Below, one piece after another: positions 39,236 through 48,637 of a stretch of 64,000 bases of DNA (position 1 is its first letter; every line of letters starts with the position of its first letter). Both the position numbers and the translations under genes were made by a program. The stretch comes from Schlesneria paludicola DSM 18645 (GTDB lineage Bacteria > Planctomycetota > Planctomycetia > Planctomycetales > Planctomycetaceae), in assembly GCF_000255655.1 (NCBI RefSeq), contig NZ_JH636435.1, positions 3,146,621-3,210,620 on the forward strand. Direction: 5' to 3'. The notes under the pieces are model-generated. The model was not told where the DNA came from, did not search any database, and saw nothing but the letters and a program-made list of their open reading frames with translations.

Positions 39236-39660
39236 GTCCCTGTCTCTTTTGCAACGCGCAATTCCATGAACGGCGCGGCGAAGAGGTAATGCATGCCCGA
39301 GCCGCGGAATTCTCGTTGAGTGTTCGTGATCGACAGGGCGTTTCATCGGCCTCTGTTTTCGACGCGGCTCAATTTGTGACATTCCGCATTTATCTTCTGG
39401 CCGTGTGCCGCATCATGCAAGCCCAATCGGCCTCAACTTTGCCTATCGTGCGTCGTCGCGCTGGCAAGCGATGTGAGAGCCTCAAGTCGACTGTTGCAGG
39501 GGGCGACTGAGATTGTTCGACATTTATGAGGATTGACACACCGCGACGTTTCGCCCGCATAGAAACGACCACGGGCAACGCTTCACAATCTCAAAAACGC
39601 GCCCTATTCTGTCCACTAGCATAGGGAACAAATAGAAACATCCATTAATGGAAACATGCC
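39236..39660. other. divergent intergenic region
   Basis: 425 bases between the leftward membrane protein and the rightward CHAP-like gene. It should carry both promoters. I recognised no repeat or gene; the last 60 bases before 39661 are AT-richer. Confidence 0.45.
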
Positions 39661-40191
39661 ATGGCGGATGACATCCAGACGAAAGTCGCGAATACCGCTG
39701 AATCGGCTTCCAAGAACGGGTCGCCCTATGGAAATGGGATGTGCTGGGGTTTTGTGCACCACGTTCTTGCGACCGTGAATGCCAAGAGCTTCTATGACTT
39801 CAATCACCAAGGTGAATCAGATCCGATTTTTGCGGCTTGGGGCGAACCAGCGACAGAGCCCGGCATAGGTTACATCATCGTCCTGAAAGACGCGGCATGG
39901 GCCACGATTCACAAGCATAAGACAGGAAGAGGGACCGTAAAATCAACGACAATCACGAGAGTGAAACACCAGTTTCATAAGCATGTCGCGATCATTCTGA
40001 GAGTCGATTCCGACGGCCATCTTCTGATTGCCCAGCAAGGGGTGCCATCCCCAAGTGCAAAACCATCCCAATTGAAAATCCCCACAGGCTTCAAACAGGG
40101 AACACTCAAGTACTTTCGCCCCGTCGCGATGCCATTGGGTCACAAGACATCGAGTCCAACCCCTGCTTCAAAGGCCGCGGCAGCGAACTAA
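39661..40191 (+). CDS. hypothetical protein with NlpC/CHAP-like Cys-His pattern
   Basis: 176 residues, no signal peptide. The segment GNGMCWGFVHHVLATVNAKS has the Cys at the start of a helix as in CHAP/NlpC-type cysteine peptidases, and about 80 residues later FHKHVAIILRVDSDGHLLIA gives a His at the start of a beta strand, again as expected (nucleophile Cys28, His about 112). An acid third residue may be Asp in RVDSDG. The rest, with LKYFRPVAMPL and a Pro/Ala-rich tail, shows no known domain. The fold assignment is by pattern only and the substrate is unknown; peptidoglycan or peptide cleavage is plausible. It stands alone. Confidence 0.55.
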   Translation: MADDIQTKVANTAESASKNGSPYGNGMCWGFVHHVLATVNAKSFYDFNHQGESDPIFAAWGEPATEPGIGYIIVLKDAAWATIHKHKTGRGTVKSTTITRVKHQFHKHVAIILRVDSDGHLLIAQQGVPSPSAKPSQLKIPTGFKQGTLKYFRPVAMPLGHKTSSPTPASKAAAAN

Positions 40192-40328
40192 CCGTGAACA
40201 ATGGCGGCGTCGGGTCGTCTTAAAGTAGGACGCGAAAATGACGTCGCCCAGACGACATGTTCAAGACTTTTGTCATGAACAAATTCGTCCGGGCGCACTG
40301 TGCTGACGAGCTCGCTCAAGCGGATCGT

Positions 40329-41033
40329 TTACTCGATCTCAAACGCCACATCGATACTCACTTTAATCTCGATTGTGCCGGGAGCGAATGTACCACTGCC
40401 ATCGTCGGATTCGGCTTTGGCGGCGCCTCGAAACGTATTGGCCATCATGGGCATGCCGTGAAATTCTTGAGGTTCCGCGATCCGAAGGACTCGACCGAGT
40501 TTCGCTCCCAGCAGTTCGGTCATCTCCGCCGCCTTCGTACGGGCGGCTTTGACAGCATCCAGGCGGGTCTTCGTCCGAATCGAGGTGAGTTCCGACGATT
40601 CCAGCGAATAGCCGACTTCGACATCTTCCGCGGCGATCAACTTGGCCAGAATCGTGTCGAACCGGCTGATGTCGCGCTGACGCAATGTGACATGACGATC
40701 AACCATGAAGTGCCGGAATGAGGTTTGATTCCCGGTCGCGTCGTGATCATAAATCTTTTGGATCGACATGTACCCCGTTTGAATGTCTTCCGGCTTCAGT
40801 TTGAGTTCAGTCTGTAGCGCCAGCACCTTCTTCACCGCGTCATCACATTCAGACTGGGCCTTGGCCAATTCCCGATTGGCACGCCGAATATTGATCTGCC
40901 AGACGACCGTATCCGGTTGAACGCGCGAAATGGATGTTCCGGTCACCGCGACATGCCGCGGCGAAAGTTTGATCTCGTCGGCAACCGCGACACCACTGCA
41001 CAGCAACAGAACCGTGAGGAAATAACGCGACAT
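40329..41033 (-). CDS. SIMPL (DUF541) domain protein, exported
   Basis: 234 residues from ATG at 41033, the start that gives a clean signal peptide (FLTVLLLCSGVAVA, cut before DEI). The domain follows: HVAVTGTSISRVQPDTVVWQ, KVLALQTELKLKPEDIQTGY and DAVKAARTKAAEMTELLGAK, the last being the conserved AxxxAxxxAxxxA helix of the SIMPL family. These proteins form periplasmic oligomeric rings of unclear role; some contribute to stress or cell-surface traits. It is a separate transcript in the direction opposite to the CHAP-like gene. Confidence 0.9.
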   Translation of the reverse strand: MSRYFLTVLLLCSGVAVADEIKLSPRHVAVTGTSISRVQPDTVVWQINIRRANRELAKAQSECDDAVKKVLALQTELKLKPEDIQTGYMSIQKIYDHDATGNQTSFRHFMVDRHVTLRQRDISRFDTILAKLIAAEDVEVGYSLESSELTSIRTKTRLDAVKAARTKAAEMTELLGAKLGRVLRIAEPQEFHGMPMMANTFRGAAKAESDDGSGTFAPGTIEIKVSIDVAFEIE

Positions 41034-41342
41034 CAGAGCGACTCCTATTCCTACAAAATGGCGATGCGAAGGGGTTCTGACTGGTACCATACGAAGGGAC
41101 CACGGTCAGTTCCAGTCGGAAACGCCGGCCACCAAGTTCTGCGCGATGATGGCCTTCCGGCGTTCGCCATTTAGATGAAATTTCCCGCGCCGAGTTCCCG
41201 CATTTTGAAGTCTTTGGCGCAATTTATTCACCGTTCACGAACGGTTTGCCAGGAAAACACCTGATCAGGGCTCAAGGAAACGCTGCGCCGCATGTGTGAT
41301 TGAGTTATCAACGCGTTCGCCGAACGCCATTTTGATCGTGCA
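41034..41342. other. gap between SIMPL and autotransporter-like genes
   Basis: 309 bases. Apart from the weak hairpin at 41121-41164 I see nothing in it. Confidence 0.4.
41121..41164 (-). terminator. possible long-loop terminator after the autotransporter-like gene
   Basis: aacgccgg (41121-41128) pairs with ccggcgtt (41157-41164), and inner ggcc repeats lie inside. It follows the leftward autotransporter-like gene by about 180 bases. No T-run, so weak. Confidence 0.3.
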
Positions 41343-44300
41343 TTACGGCGTCACATAGTAAGAACCGTTGATAATGATGCCGCCGACCGCAGTCCCGGCT
41401 GGCATGGAGAACAGATTCTGAGTCGAGGTTGCGTTGTAAATCGCATTGGCCGTCCCCGCAGATTGGCTCGACGGTGTATAGAGGTTCATGGTCGGGGTGA
41501 CCTGCGTAAAGATGATTCCGCGATGCATCAGAGAATCACCGGCCAACAACGTGATGGTGTTTCCGGTAATCGTCGTGGTGGTATTGGCGGCGACACTGTC
41601 AAACAGCATTCCGGTCGCCCCGCCCGCCTGATCCGTGATGATATTTGTCGTAATCGTGTCGGTGCTCTTGTCGTAGAGCCCGAACCGCAGTCCCGTGCCG
41701 CCAGTTCCCTGGAACTGAATCGTATTCGTGGAAATGTTCACCAGGGACGTGATCGTCGAGGTTTGCCCCGACTGACCATCGATCACCCAGATTCCGGTCC
41801 CCGAACTTGCCGCCGCCGTTTGGAAATAGATCAAATTCGAATTCATGGTTCCGGTCAAAAGTCCGGTCGTGGACGCATCCTGAAGCATCACGGCAGTCAT
41901 ATTGGAGCCATAGGCATTTATCGTATTGCTGTTGATTGTAGGCGTGGCCGTGCCCGTCCAGTTGACACCAATCGCCGACGATCCGTCGTGGTATCCCGTG
42001 ATCGTGTTGCCGGTGACCAACGAGGTCAGCGTTGCCCCTTCCCCACCGGGCTGAGTCTGAAGCTGAATCGCAGTACCATTCGGATCGGTGATCGTGTTGT
42101 TCTCGACGTTCCAGTTGAACGTTCCGACGGCGCTTGCCTGCATTCGAACGGTCCCGCCGCCAACGGATCCATTTCCGGCCAGGATCGAACTGAACAGATT
42201 CATATTGCTGTCGTTGAGTGAGTCGATCGCGTAGCCGGCCGAGCCATTGATGCGCAAGTCCGTCAATGCGAGCTGTGTGGAGCCGGTCGACTGAATCCCG
42301 GTCGCGTTATTCACGAAATCAATCCAATTGAGGCTGGTATTCGTGAACGAATTGATCAGTACGCCCGCTGTCGTTGTGTTCTGGATGGTTCCCCCCGAGG
42401 CATAGCCACCGCTGCCCTGAATCGTAAAGGTGCCGGTGCTCGACTCCAGTTTGATTCCATACGGCCCCCCATCCACTGAGACCGATCGAAGTGTCGCGTT
42501 GATCGCCGAGGATTCCACGTCGAGCGCCGGGGCATTCACGGTCGTGAACGTGCCGTTACTCACTTGAAGATTGGAGACATTGTTCGCAGACAAACCCATC
42601 GCATTGTGGGTATTCACCGTTACATTTCCGAGACTGATTGTGCTCGTCGTATTCGTCAGTGAGATCGCGGGAAGCGACGACGCTGACGTCGCGACCAAAT
42701 TGGTGACGCTGACCTTCGCATCGGTGCCGTCGACCACGAGGCCCGCTCCACTTGGCGAGGTGATCGTTGTCGTCCCGGTAAAGCGATAGGTCTGGTCGGC
42801 CCCGGTCGTTCCGGAAATCGCCACGGCCGATCCCGCTGGGCCGCTCATCCCGGATTGCGTGACCGACAAGGACGAGAAGAACGCTTCTGTCGCCACGTTG
42901 TCGATGACCAATCCCGTCTCGCCGACATTCGTCAGCGACAGATTGCTGACGGCAATGGTCCCGCCCGTCAGGTTTTCCAGGACAAAGCCATTTCCCTGAG
43001 TGCTAATCGTGTTTCCGGAACCGTAGAAGGCGATGTTCGGATTCCCACCATTGAATACGATTCCGTTTCCGAACGAAGAAGCGATCTGTGTATCTTGAAT
43101 CGTCACGTTGCCCGAGGCATTGGTCAGGTTGATCGCGTCACTGCCGACTGACGCAAACACCAAGTCATGCAGTGAGATTCCCGAAACACCATTCCCCGCG
43201 ATTCCATTCCCCGTGGAGCCCACAATATTGAAACCTGCCACCTCGGTTCCCGACGCGAGCGTTACGGCCGTTCCTGTCACGTTCTGAATGATCGGCGTGG
43301 TTTGCCCTGCTTGCAGCAGATTTGGAAGCTGAACGTATCCGCCACCGGTCGTCGCCAGCTTCTCGGAGAAATTTCCCTGACCGAACAGGTGCTGCCCCGA
43401 CGACAACGTGATCGGTTGATTCAAGACGGATCCGCTTTGCACGAAAATCACATTGCCACCAGCGGCCTGAGCCGCCGCGACAGACGAGAACGGATTGACC
43501 GTGGTCCCGTCTTGAATCGCAGGGACGGGACCCGACGCAGGTGCGTAGACCTGGTCGATCACATACGCCTGACCGGTCGTTGGATCGGTGGCCACCTGAT
43601 TGGCATCGTTCGTTTGCGACTGGTCGACAATGACGTTGTAGTTTCGTTCGACAAACCGGAACGGAGACGGTGTGTTTCTGGTCCAACCCGTCGACGGATG
43701 ATTGCTTGCGAAAGGAAACTGCATCGATAGTCCGACCATCAGATTGTCGCCGTACAGATGATCGTGTGTGTAGAGTGCCTGAGCCGTAATCGTATGATTC
43801 GCAACCCCTTCGATTCGGGCCTTGAATCCGTTCACTCCCCCGGACGAGCCACCTTCAAAGTGGTAGCCGCCCACAAAGCCGCGAACGATGTGCCGATCCA
43901 GTACGGGGCGGCCGTAACCGATTTCAGCGTCGATCCCTCGCAGGGCCGTTCCCGAATCGATGGAACGTGTGTAGAGCAGTTGATTTCCCACGAACGCTGC
44001 GTTGTTGGTCGTGTTGGAGTAGATCTGAGAAGACGTGACGGGAAGATAGATGTTGGATCGGAATTCGAACTGTTGAATCAAGCATTCGAAGCTTAGACCC
44101 ACCTGCTGGAACATTCTCGAAGTCGACTGATCGGCATCATACCAGAGGCTGGCACCAGCCCAGGCATTCCGATCGTCGAAGAGGCGGCGATAACCGATCC
44201 CCAGGTTTCCCCCACCCTGAGATCGATTGGTGACAAATCCGCGGACATCGGCAAAAATGAAATGCTGATCGGTCAGCATGTACGGCATGAATTCGAGCGG

Positions 44301-44672
44301 CGTGATCGAATCATTTCGACCAAACGTTTTCCCTGCGAGATGGCTGGCTCGTCCCATCGTGCCGAACCCGTTGCCGATGACGTGCGGTGAGACCTGGTCG
44401 GATGTCGACGAATCTTCAAATTCCTCCGTCGCCGTCGGCCTTGCCCTTTTCCGGCGCGGCGCGGGTTCATCAGAACCATCCACGTCGAATTCCGAATCAG
44501 ACAGGTCTTTGTTGGGTTTCGAAGCGGGTATGTCATCGAACACCAAGTCACCCGCCTGAACGGATCGTGGCGAAACGGCACTTCTTGTCACCAACAGAAA
44601 CGACAATGCGATCATCCCCAATCGCGGGACGATCTGCATTGGCAGCAACTGAATTCGACTACTGGTCAACAT
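41343..44672 (-). CDS. inverse-autotransporter-like barrel + right-handed beta-helix surface protein
   Basis: 1109 residues. Signal peptide about 10-40 (hydrophobic LGMIALSFLLVTRSA, cut near VQAGD); start may be the ATG at 44639. A disordered acidic/basic part follows. About 95-330 resembles the inverse autotransporter (intimin/invasin) barrel: FIFADVRGFVTNRSQGGGNL, GIGYRRLFDDRNAWAGASLW and RHIVRGFVGGYHFEGGSSGG. From about 390 to the end come many imperfect repeats rich in Asn, Thr, Ser and Gly, with strand signatures such as TGNTITGYHDGSSAIGVNW, typical of a right-handed parallel beta-helix. Barrel first and helix last matches the inverse autotransporter order, so the helix may be displayed outside. 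Membership is by pattern; it ends at a natural stop. Confidence 0.8.
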   Translation of the reverse strand: MLTSSRIQLLPMQIVPRLGMIALSFLLVTRSAVSPRSVQAGDLVFDDIPASKPNKDLSDSEFDVDGSDEPAPRRKRARPTATEEFEDSSTSDQVSPHVIGNGFGTMGRASHLAGKTFGRNDSITPLEFMPYMLTDQHFIFADVRGFVTNRSQGGGNLGIGYRRLFDDRNAWAGASLWYDADQSTSRMFQQVGLSFECLIQQFEFRSNIYLPVTSSQIYSNTTNNAAFVGNQLLYTRSIDSGTALRGIDAEIGYGRPVLDRHIVRGFVGGYHFEGGSSGGVNGFKARIEGVANHTITAQALYTHDHLYGDNLMVGLSMQFPFASNHPSTGWTRNTPSPFRFVERNYNVIVDQSQTNDANQVATDPTTGQAYVIDQVYAPASGPVPAIQDGTTVNPFSSVAAAQAAGGNVIFVQSGSVLNQPITLSSGQHLFGQGNFSEKLATTGGGYVQLPNLLQAGQTTPIIQNVTGTAVTLASGTEVAGFNIVGSTGNGIAGNGVSGISLHDLVFASVGSDAINLTNASGNVTIQDTQIASSFGNGIVFNGGNPNIAFYGSGNTISTQGNGFVLENLTGGTIAVSNLSLTNVGETGLVIDNVATEAFFSSLSVTQSGMSGPAGSAVAISGTTGADQTYRFTGTTTITSPSGAGLVVDGTDAKVSVTNLVATSASSLPAISLTNTTSTISLGNVTVNTHNAMGLSANNVSNLQVSNGTFTTVNAPALDVESSAINATLRSVSVDGGPYGIKLESSTGTFTIQGSGGYASGGTIQNTTTAGVLINSFTNTSLNWIDFVNNATGIQSTGSTQLALTDLRINGSAGYAIDSLNDSNMNLFSSILAGNGSVGGGTVRMQASAVGTFNWNVENNTITDPNGTAIQLQTQPGGEGATLTSLVTGNTITGYHDGSSAIGVNWTGTATPTINSNTINAYGSNMTAVMLQDASTTGLLTGTMNSNLIYFQTAAASSGTGIWVIDGQSGQTSTITSLVNISTNTIQFQGTGGTGLRFGLYDKSTDTITTNIITDQAGGATGMLFDSVAANTTTTITGNTITLLAGDSLMHRGIIFTQVTPTMNLYTPSSQSAGTANAIYNATSTQNLFSMPAGTAVGGIIINGSYYVTP

Positions 44673-45257
44673 CGAAAAAATTCCAGCACGTCCATCTCGA
44701 TGGTGGCCTCATTCGGCCCACGTCATCCACCGATGTGATGGGTCATGCACGGACGTCACAAACAATAAAGCGCGAAGGTCAGTGCTCGGGTGATCGGCCT
44801 GCTGAACCAGAGGGCGAAATAATGCGGACAGGCACCTTCGGAGCCAGTCCCCGTTATTTCTAAAGGCTGCAACACACGACACGGGGAGATGGGCCGCGGC
44901 CGATCTTAGACGCGTTGCGAAAATCGGAGAACGTGAATGCAGCCCCTTCGACGGCAGTCTTTCTCGAAATTCAGCGAACAATCGGGAATGAGTCGAGATC
45001 AGAGATCGCGTGAATTCACGTGGAATTCAGGCAGAAAGATTCATCGGCATGAATTTCGTTGGACCGCAGCTCATCGAGTACCGAGGCATTTCACACGGAC
45101 TGTGCGCAACACATCCACGGAGTTGACCGCTGAACAGCCCATGAGAAAACCGCCGTCGCCGCTGGCTCCGTGTTCAACGAAGCGGAGTTGCGGCTCAACG
45201 GCAAGGCGGCGAGGCGGCGAGGCGAAGAGGCGAAGAGGTGTTCTTGCTCGATGACGT
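44673..45257. other. intergenic region with 8-base tandem repeat
   Basis: 585 bases between the autotransporter-like start and the methyltransferase stop. It contains the repeat at 45205-45236 and presumably the promoter of the autotransporter-like gene. No other structure seen. Confidence 0.45.
45205..45236 (+). repeat. 8-base tandem repeat
   Basis: Four consecutive 8-base units: ggcggcga twice, then ggcgaaga twice. It lies just downstream of the leftward methyltransferase gene (stop at 45258). Confidence 0.6.
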
Positions 45258-46028
45258 TCACTTGTCGCCAACGACGATCACAATTGGATAGGCGTAGTAA
45301 ACAGCTCCATCTTTGAGCATGGCTCCCATGCCGATCCGATTGACTCCAACATCGTCTCGGAACAGTTGGCGAACCTTGTCACCATCTCCCGGGTTCGGGA
45401 ACGACACGGCCAGGATTTTTTCAACCTGCATTTCCACCTTGTAGTACTCGGTACGGACGTTTTTCAGTCCCGCATCTTCAAAGAGCTGGACAAGTTCGTC
45501 CGCCCCCAAGGCCCGCACGTGCGACGGATCTCGAAGTCGTTCAACCTGATTGAGTGCGTCGGCCTGTTCGGGTGATGACGTGAACATATCCACAACCGTC
45601 ACCTTGCCGCCCGGTTGGCACACTCGCACCATTTCCGCCAGCACCGCCTTCGGATCGAGTAAATGATGGAACGAGTAACGGGTGACGACCGACGAAAACG
45701 AAGCGTCGTCAAATGGAAGAACCGTCACGTCACCGATGCGCCAATCCATGTTCGCCAACCCCTTCGAGGATTGCCGCTTTTCCGCTTGCTCGATCATGGC
45801 CGGAGTGAGATCGATTCCGGTCACACGCCGTGCGATCGCAGCGATCTCGCAGGTGATCAGCCCCGGTCCGCAGGCCACATCCAAAACCGTATCGTTGGGA
45901 GTGATGCCGGCGGTCTCGATGACCAGCCGATTCGAAGCCTCTTCGGAATGTGCGGGCAATTCCGTGAAGGGGATCGCCTGCCGCGTGAATTGATCGAGAA
46001 TCATTTGCCGTTGTCGTTCTGCATCCAT
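45258..46028 (-). CDS. class I SAM-dependent methyltransferase
   Basis: 256 residues. Motif I is TVLDVACGPGLITCEIA (about 43-60, SAM binding); acidic end of strand 2 is VTGIDLTPAMIEQA; the motif II-post region is LPFDDASFSSVVTRYSFHHL; motif III is LAEMVRVCQPGGKVTVVDMF. This is the UbiE/Methyltransf_11 type, for which the substrate may be a small molecule or quinone. Its neighbour, 17 bases upstream on the same strand, is an AraC-type regulator, so the two are probably co-transcribed. Substrate cannot be told. Confidence 0.87.
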   Translation of the reverse strand: MDAERQRQMILDQFTRQAIPFTELPAHSEEASNRLVIETAGITPNDTVLDVACGPGLITCEIAAIARRVTGIDLTPAMIEQAEKRQSSKGLANMDWRIGDVTVLPFDDASFSSVVTRYSFHHLLDPKAVLAEMVRVCQPGGKVTVVDMFTSSPEQADALNQVERLRDPSHVRALGADELVQLFEDAGLKNVRTEYYKVEMQVEKILAVSFPNPGDGDKVRQLFRDDVGVNRIGMGAMLKDGAVYYAYPIVIVVGDK

Positions 46029-46045
46029 CGTTGGTCTCCGTCGTT

Positions 46046-46921
46046 TCAGTGGAACTGGTCGCGGGCCATTAGAGCGTCGACCGCGTCATCCGTCTTGAAC
46101 GATCTTGACCTGAGGCGAAAATCTCCGGGTGTGACGCCGACCAGCTTCTTGAACAGGCGGGTCAAATGCGACTGGTCCGCAAACCCGGCCCGAGCGGCCA
46201 CATCCACCACGGGAACTCCCACTTTCAACATCTGACGCGCATGCCGAACGCGGGCCTGAATGTGGTACGCGTGTGGAGGCAAACCGTATCGCTCACGAAA
46301 CAGACGCGTCAGATGAAACGAGCCAATCCCCGCGATGGCAGCGAGATCCGACAGCGATACACTCTGCTCAATTCGCGATTCGAGATAGTCACGAACCCGC
46401 TCGATCCCCTTCGTATGTGACCGCAAACGGGGCAAATCCGACAGTCGGCTCTGGTGTAACGCAAGCCGTTTAAGAAAGTTCAACAGTCGATCGTCTTGAG
46501 CAAGTCGTTCATCGCCGTGCACAACAGCGTGATGAAGCTGACGAAAACGGGCCTTAAGTTCCGCGTCATGAAACGGCATCGGAGAAAGCTGCTGCCGAGG
46601 ACTTGATCCAGTGAGTCCTTCGACCACTTCGGCCACGCGATTCACTGGAAGATACAACGTGTCGAACACCCAAACGTCATTGCCATCCGGTTGAAGCTCG
46701 TGAACTTCGTCGGGATGAAAGGCGACGAAATGATTAACGGGGCACGTGGCCATCTGACCGGTACGACGGACCTGACCAGTTCCACTTCGAGTCAGCGAGA
46801 TCTGGAAAAAGTCGTGGGAATGTCGAGGCTGCGGGGCGTGCCGCCATTCCGACGACCAGGCCTCGACATCGGCCATGCACGACGTCCAGAAGACGTTGTA
46901 CTTTTGTTGCGTTTTCTTCAT
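46046..46921 (-). CDS. AraC-family transcription regulator with cupin-type sensor domain
   Basis: 291 residues from ATG at 46921, which has GGAA 6 bases upstream (frame open to 46933). Sensor domain about 25-150: HDFFQISLTRSGTGQVRRTG and HFVAFHPDEVHELQPDG, like AraC cupins. DNA-binding domain about 185-285 with two helix-turn-helix motifs, SVSLSDLAAIAGIGSFHLTR and VVDVAARAGFADQSHLTRLF, ending FKKLVGVTPGDFRLR. It lies just before a methyltransferase gene and probably controls it; the inducer is unknown. Confidence 0.9.
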   Translation of the reverse strand: MKKTQQKYNVFWTSCMADVEAWSSEWRHAPQPRHSHDFFQISLTRSGTGQVRRTGQMATCPVNHFVAFHPDEVHELQPDGNDVWVFDTLYLPVNRVAEVVEGLTGSSPRQQLSPMPFHDAELKARFRQLHHAVVHGDERLAQDDRLLNFLKRLALHQSRLSDLPRLRSHTKGIERVRDYLESRIEQSVSLSDLAAIAGIGSFHLTRLFRERYGLPPHAYHIQARVRHARQMLKVGVPVVDVAARAGFADQSHLTRLFKKLVGVTPGDFRLRSRSFKTDDAVDALMARDQFH

Positions 46922-47207
46922 GGACATTTCCAACCATTTTCAATCCGATTGCCACCGCCGCTTTTCGAATGGTGAGTCGGGCCCCGCGATCCGTCAACGC
47001 AATACCATCCGGTCTCTATTTTTTTGCACAGACAAGACACGAGAAGTCCCCATCTCTTTCAAGAGTGTTGGAACGGCGAACGGGTTCACGCCCCGCGACG
47101 AACCTTACGTGAATCCCAACGTTGAAATCGCGAATCATGTCGTCCATCGGCAGATTGAGCGAGAGAGCCGAGGCGAACGGTCGCTTCTTCGCGGCGACAA
47201 GACTCAT

Positions 47208-48593
47208 TCACGATTGGCGTCGCGCATTGAGATGTGCCGTCCAATAGTGAACCGTTTTTGCAACGGCCGTAATGACGTTCTTGATCTCGCGTTTGACCGT
47301 AAATTGAGGACCGGCCGGTAAGTAAAGGACGTTCCCTTCGCGGCGAACCATGATGTTTTCGACGATGATCGCCCGCATCAGCCAGACGGCCATCTCTTCA
47401 TTCTCGCAGCGAACTCCGATCCACCCCAGTGACGCGCTGGCGACAATGGGCAGGCCCGTGACCATTTGAATACCACGCCCAATCTCGGTCACGACCGCCT
47501 GATATTGTTCAGGCTCTTTTTTCACGTCTTCTGCCGAGACGGCCTCGAGCAACCGACCGCGATGCGGCGGACCGCCTGCCAGGGCCAGATCACAAAAACT
47601 GGTCCAGATTTCGTCCCAAGCGACGTTTCCATCGGTGTCATATTTCAGCCCGGCAGTCCCCATGGACTGCGAAGAAACATCTTCATAACGCCCCTGATAC
47701 TCCGACGGCAGCAACGCGTTGATTCGTGCTTCTAACTCCTGAAGCTCAAAGGCATCTTCCGCCAATTGGTCGCTCGTCGAAGAACCTTCGGACGGCTGAT
47801 CGTCGGAGTTGGGTTTCGCCGTGGTATCGATCAGCTGGTCTTCTCCACCATACGTTAATGCGGCATAACAATTCGCGACGAGCAAATTGACCAGAGCCGG
47901 ATGCGCCAGCGTCGGTTGCACGAGCTGTGCAGGCAGGTTGCAGGTCTTCGTGACCTGAGCCAATTCCGCCTGAAGCTTGGCCAGGCTGACGTTGTCGGAC
48001 ACGAGCCACGGAATCACGATCAGATTTCGCAGGCCCTGACGGGCCAACGTCCGAATCGCATCAGAAACACCGGGTTGCCCACCACCGAGAAAGGCGTAAG
48101 TCACGGTGGCCAAGGGACTCGATTCGTAGATCAAGTGTGCCAGCCGCGCCAGATTGGCGTTCACCATCGGATCGGAGTCAATCTGCCCGACGACGAGAAC
48201 CCCTGTGTCCGCGGGTGGAACGGCAAGTTCGTGGATCGCATCAAGGCTGATCAGCCGCAACCAGCCGCTCCATTCGATCCAGGTCAAAGGCACCGCGACG
48301 TGCACTGTTAGGGATGGCCACTTTCGCTGCGCGGCCGTGATTGATCGGGCAATGAAACCACGTTCAGGAACCGGAAGAAGGCCGCACGGGACAATGACCA
48401 GCCGACGTGTTGTCGGTTCGACCAGAGATTGAATACGTTCCAGCAGCGGTATTTCGTCGATGTCCGGCAGGCAAGCGGCCACCGGTTGGTGAAGGCGTGA
48501 CTCCAGACCTTGAGCCAACTCTTCAACGTGTTGCCTGCCCCAGGCGGCACCGACGTCACGCGCGACCAGTAACGTGCCGGTTGGTATTCGCAT
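47208..48593 (-). CDS. tandem CbiX-like protein with lost metal-site histidines, last gene of the urease cluster
   Basis: 461 residues from ATG at 48593 (a GTG at 48608 is possible). Residues about 5-120 and 130-245 are two class II chelatase-like halves: TGTLLVARDVGAAWGRQH and LVVGQIDSDPMVNANLARLA correspond to the GHGS start of each half, where the His is replaced (ARD, GQI). The second conserved His is also missing: VPERGFIARSI and SDNVSLAKLQ stand for the GxH segment. A charged linker (about 245-300) leads to an unrecognised C-terminal domain: LALAGGPPHRGRLLEA, ASLGWIGVRCENEEMAVWLM, then IKNVITAVAKTVHYWT. It follows ureD by about 45 bases on the same strand. Cobalt chelation is unlikely; a role in nickel handling is inference. 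Confidence 0.75.
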   Translation of the reverse strand: MRIPTGTLLVARDVGAAWGRQHVEELAQGLESRLHQPVAACLPDIDEIPLLERIQSLVEPTTRRLVIVPCGLLPVPERGFIARSITAAQRKWPSLTVHVAVPLTWIEWSGWLRLISLDAIHELAVPPADTGVLVVGQIDSDPMVNANLARLAHLIYESSPLATVTYAFLGGGQPGVSDAIRTLARQGLRNLIVIPWLVSDNVSLAKLQAELAQVTKTCNLPAQLVQPTLAHPALVNLLVANCYAALTYGGEDQLIDTTAKPNSDDQPSEGSSTSDQLAEDAFELQELEARINALLPSEYQGRYEDVSSQSMGTAGLKYDTDGNVAWDEIWTSFCDLALAGGPPHRGRLLEAVSAEDVKKEPEQYQAVVTEIGRGIQMVTGLPIVASASLGWIGVRCENEEMAVWLMRAIIVENIMVRREGNVLYLPAGPQFTVKREIKNVITAVAKTVHYWTAHLNARRQS

Positions 48594-48637
48594 TTGCAGT
48601 CTATCCACTCGTCGATGACGACGATTTCAGCAGTCCG

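Noticed and set aside
45201..45240. CRISPR-like repeat array
   Set aside because: Units are 8 bases without spacers, far too short and contiguous for CRISPR.
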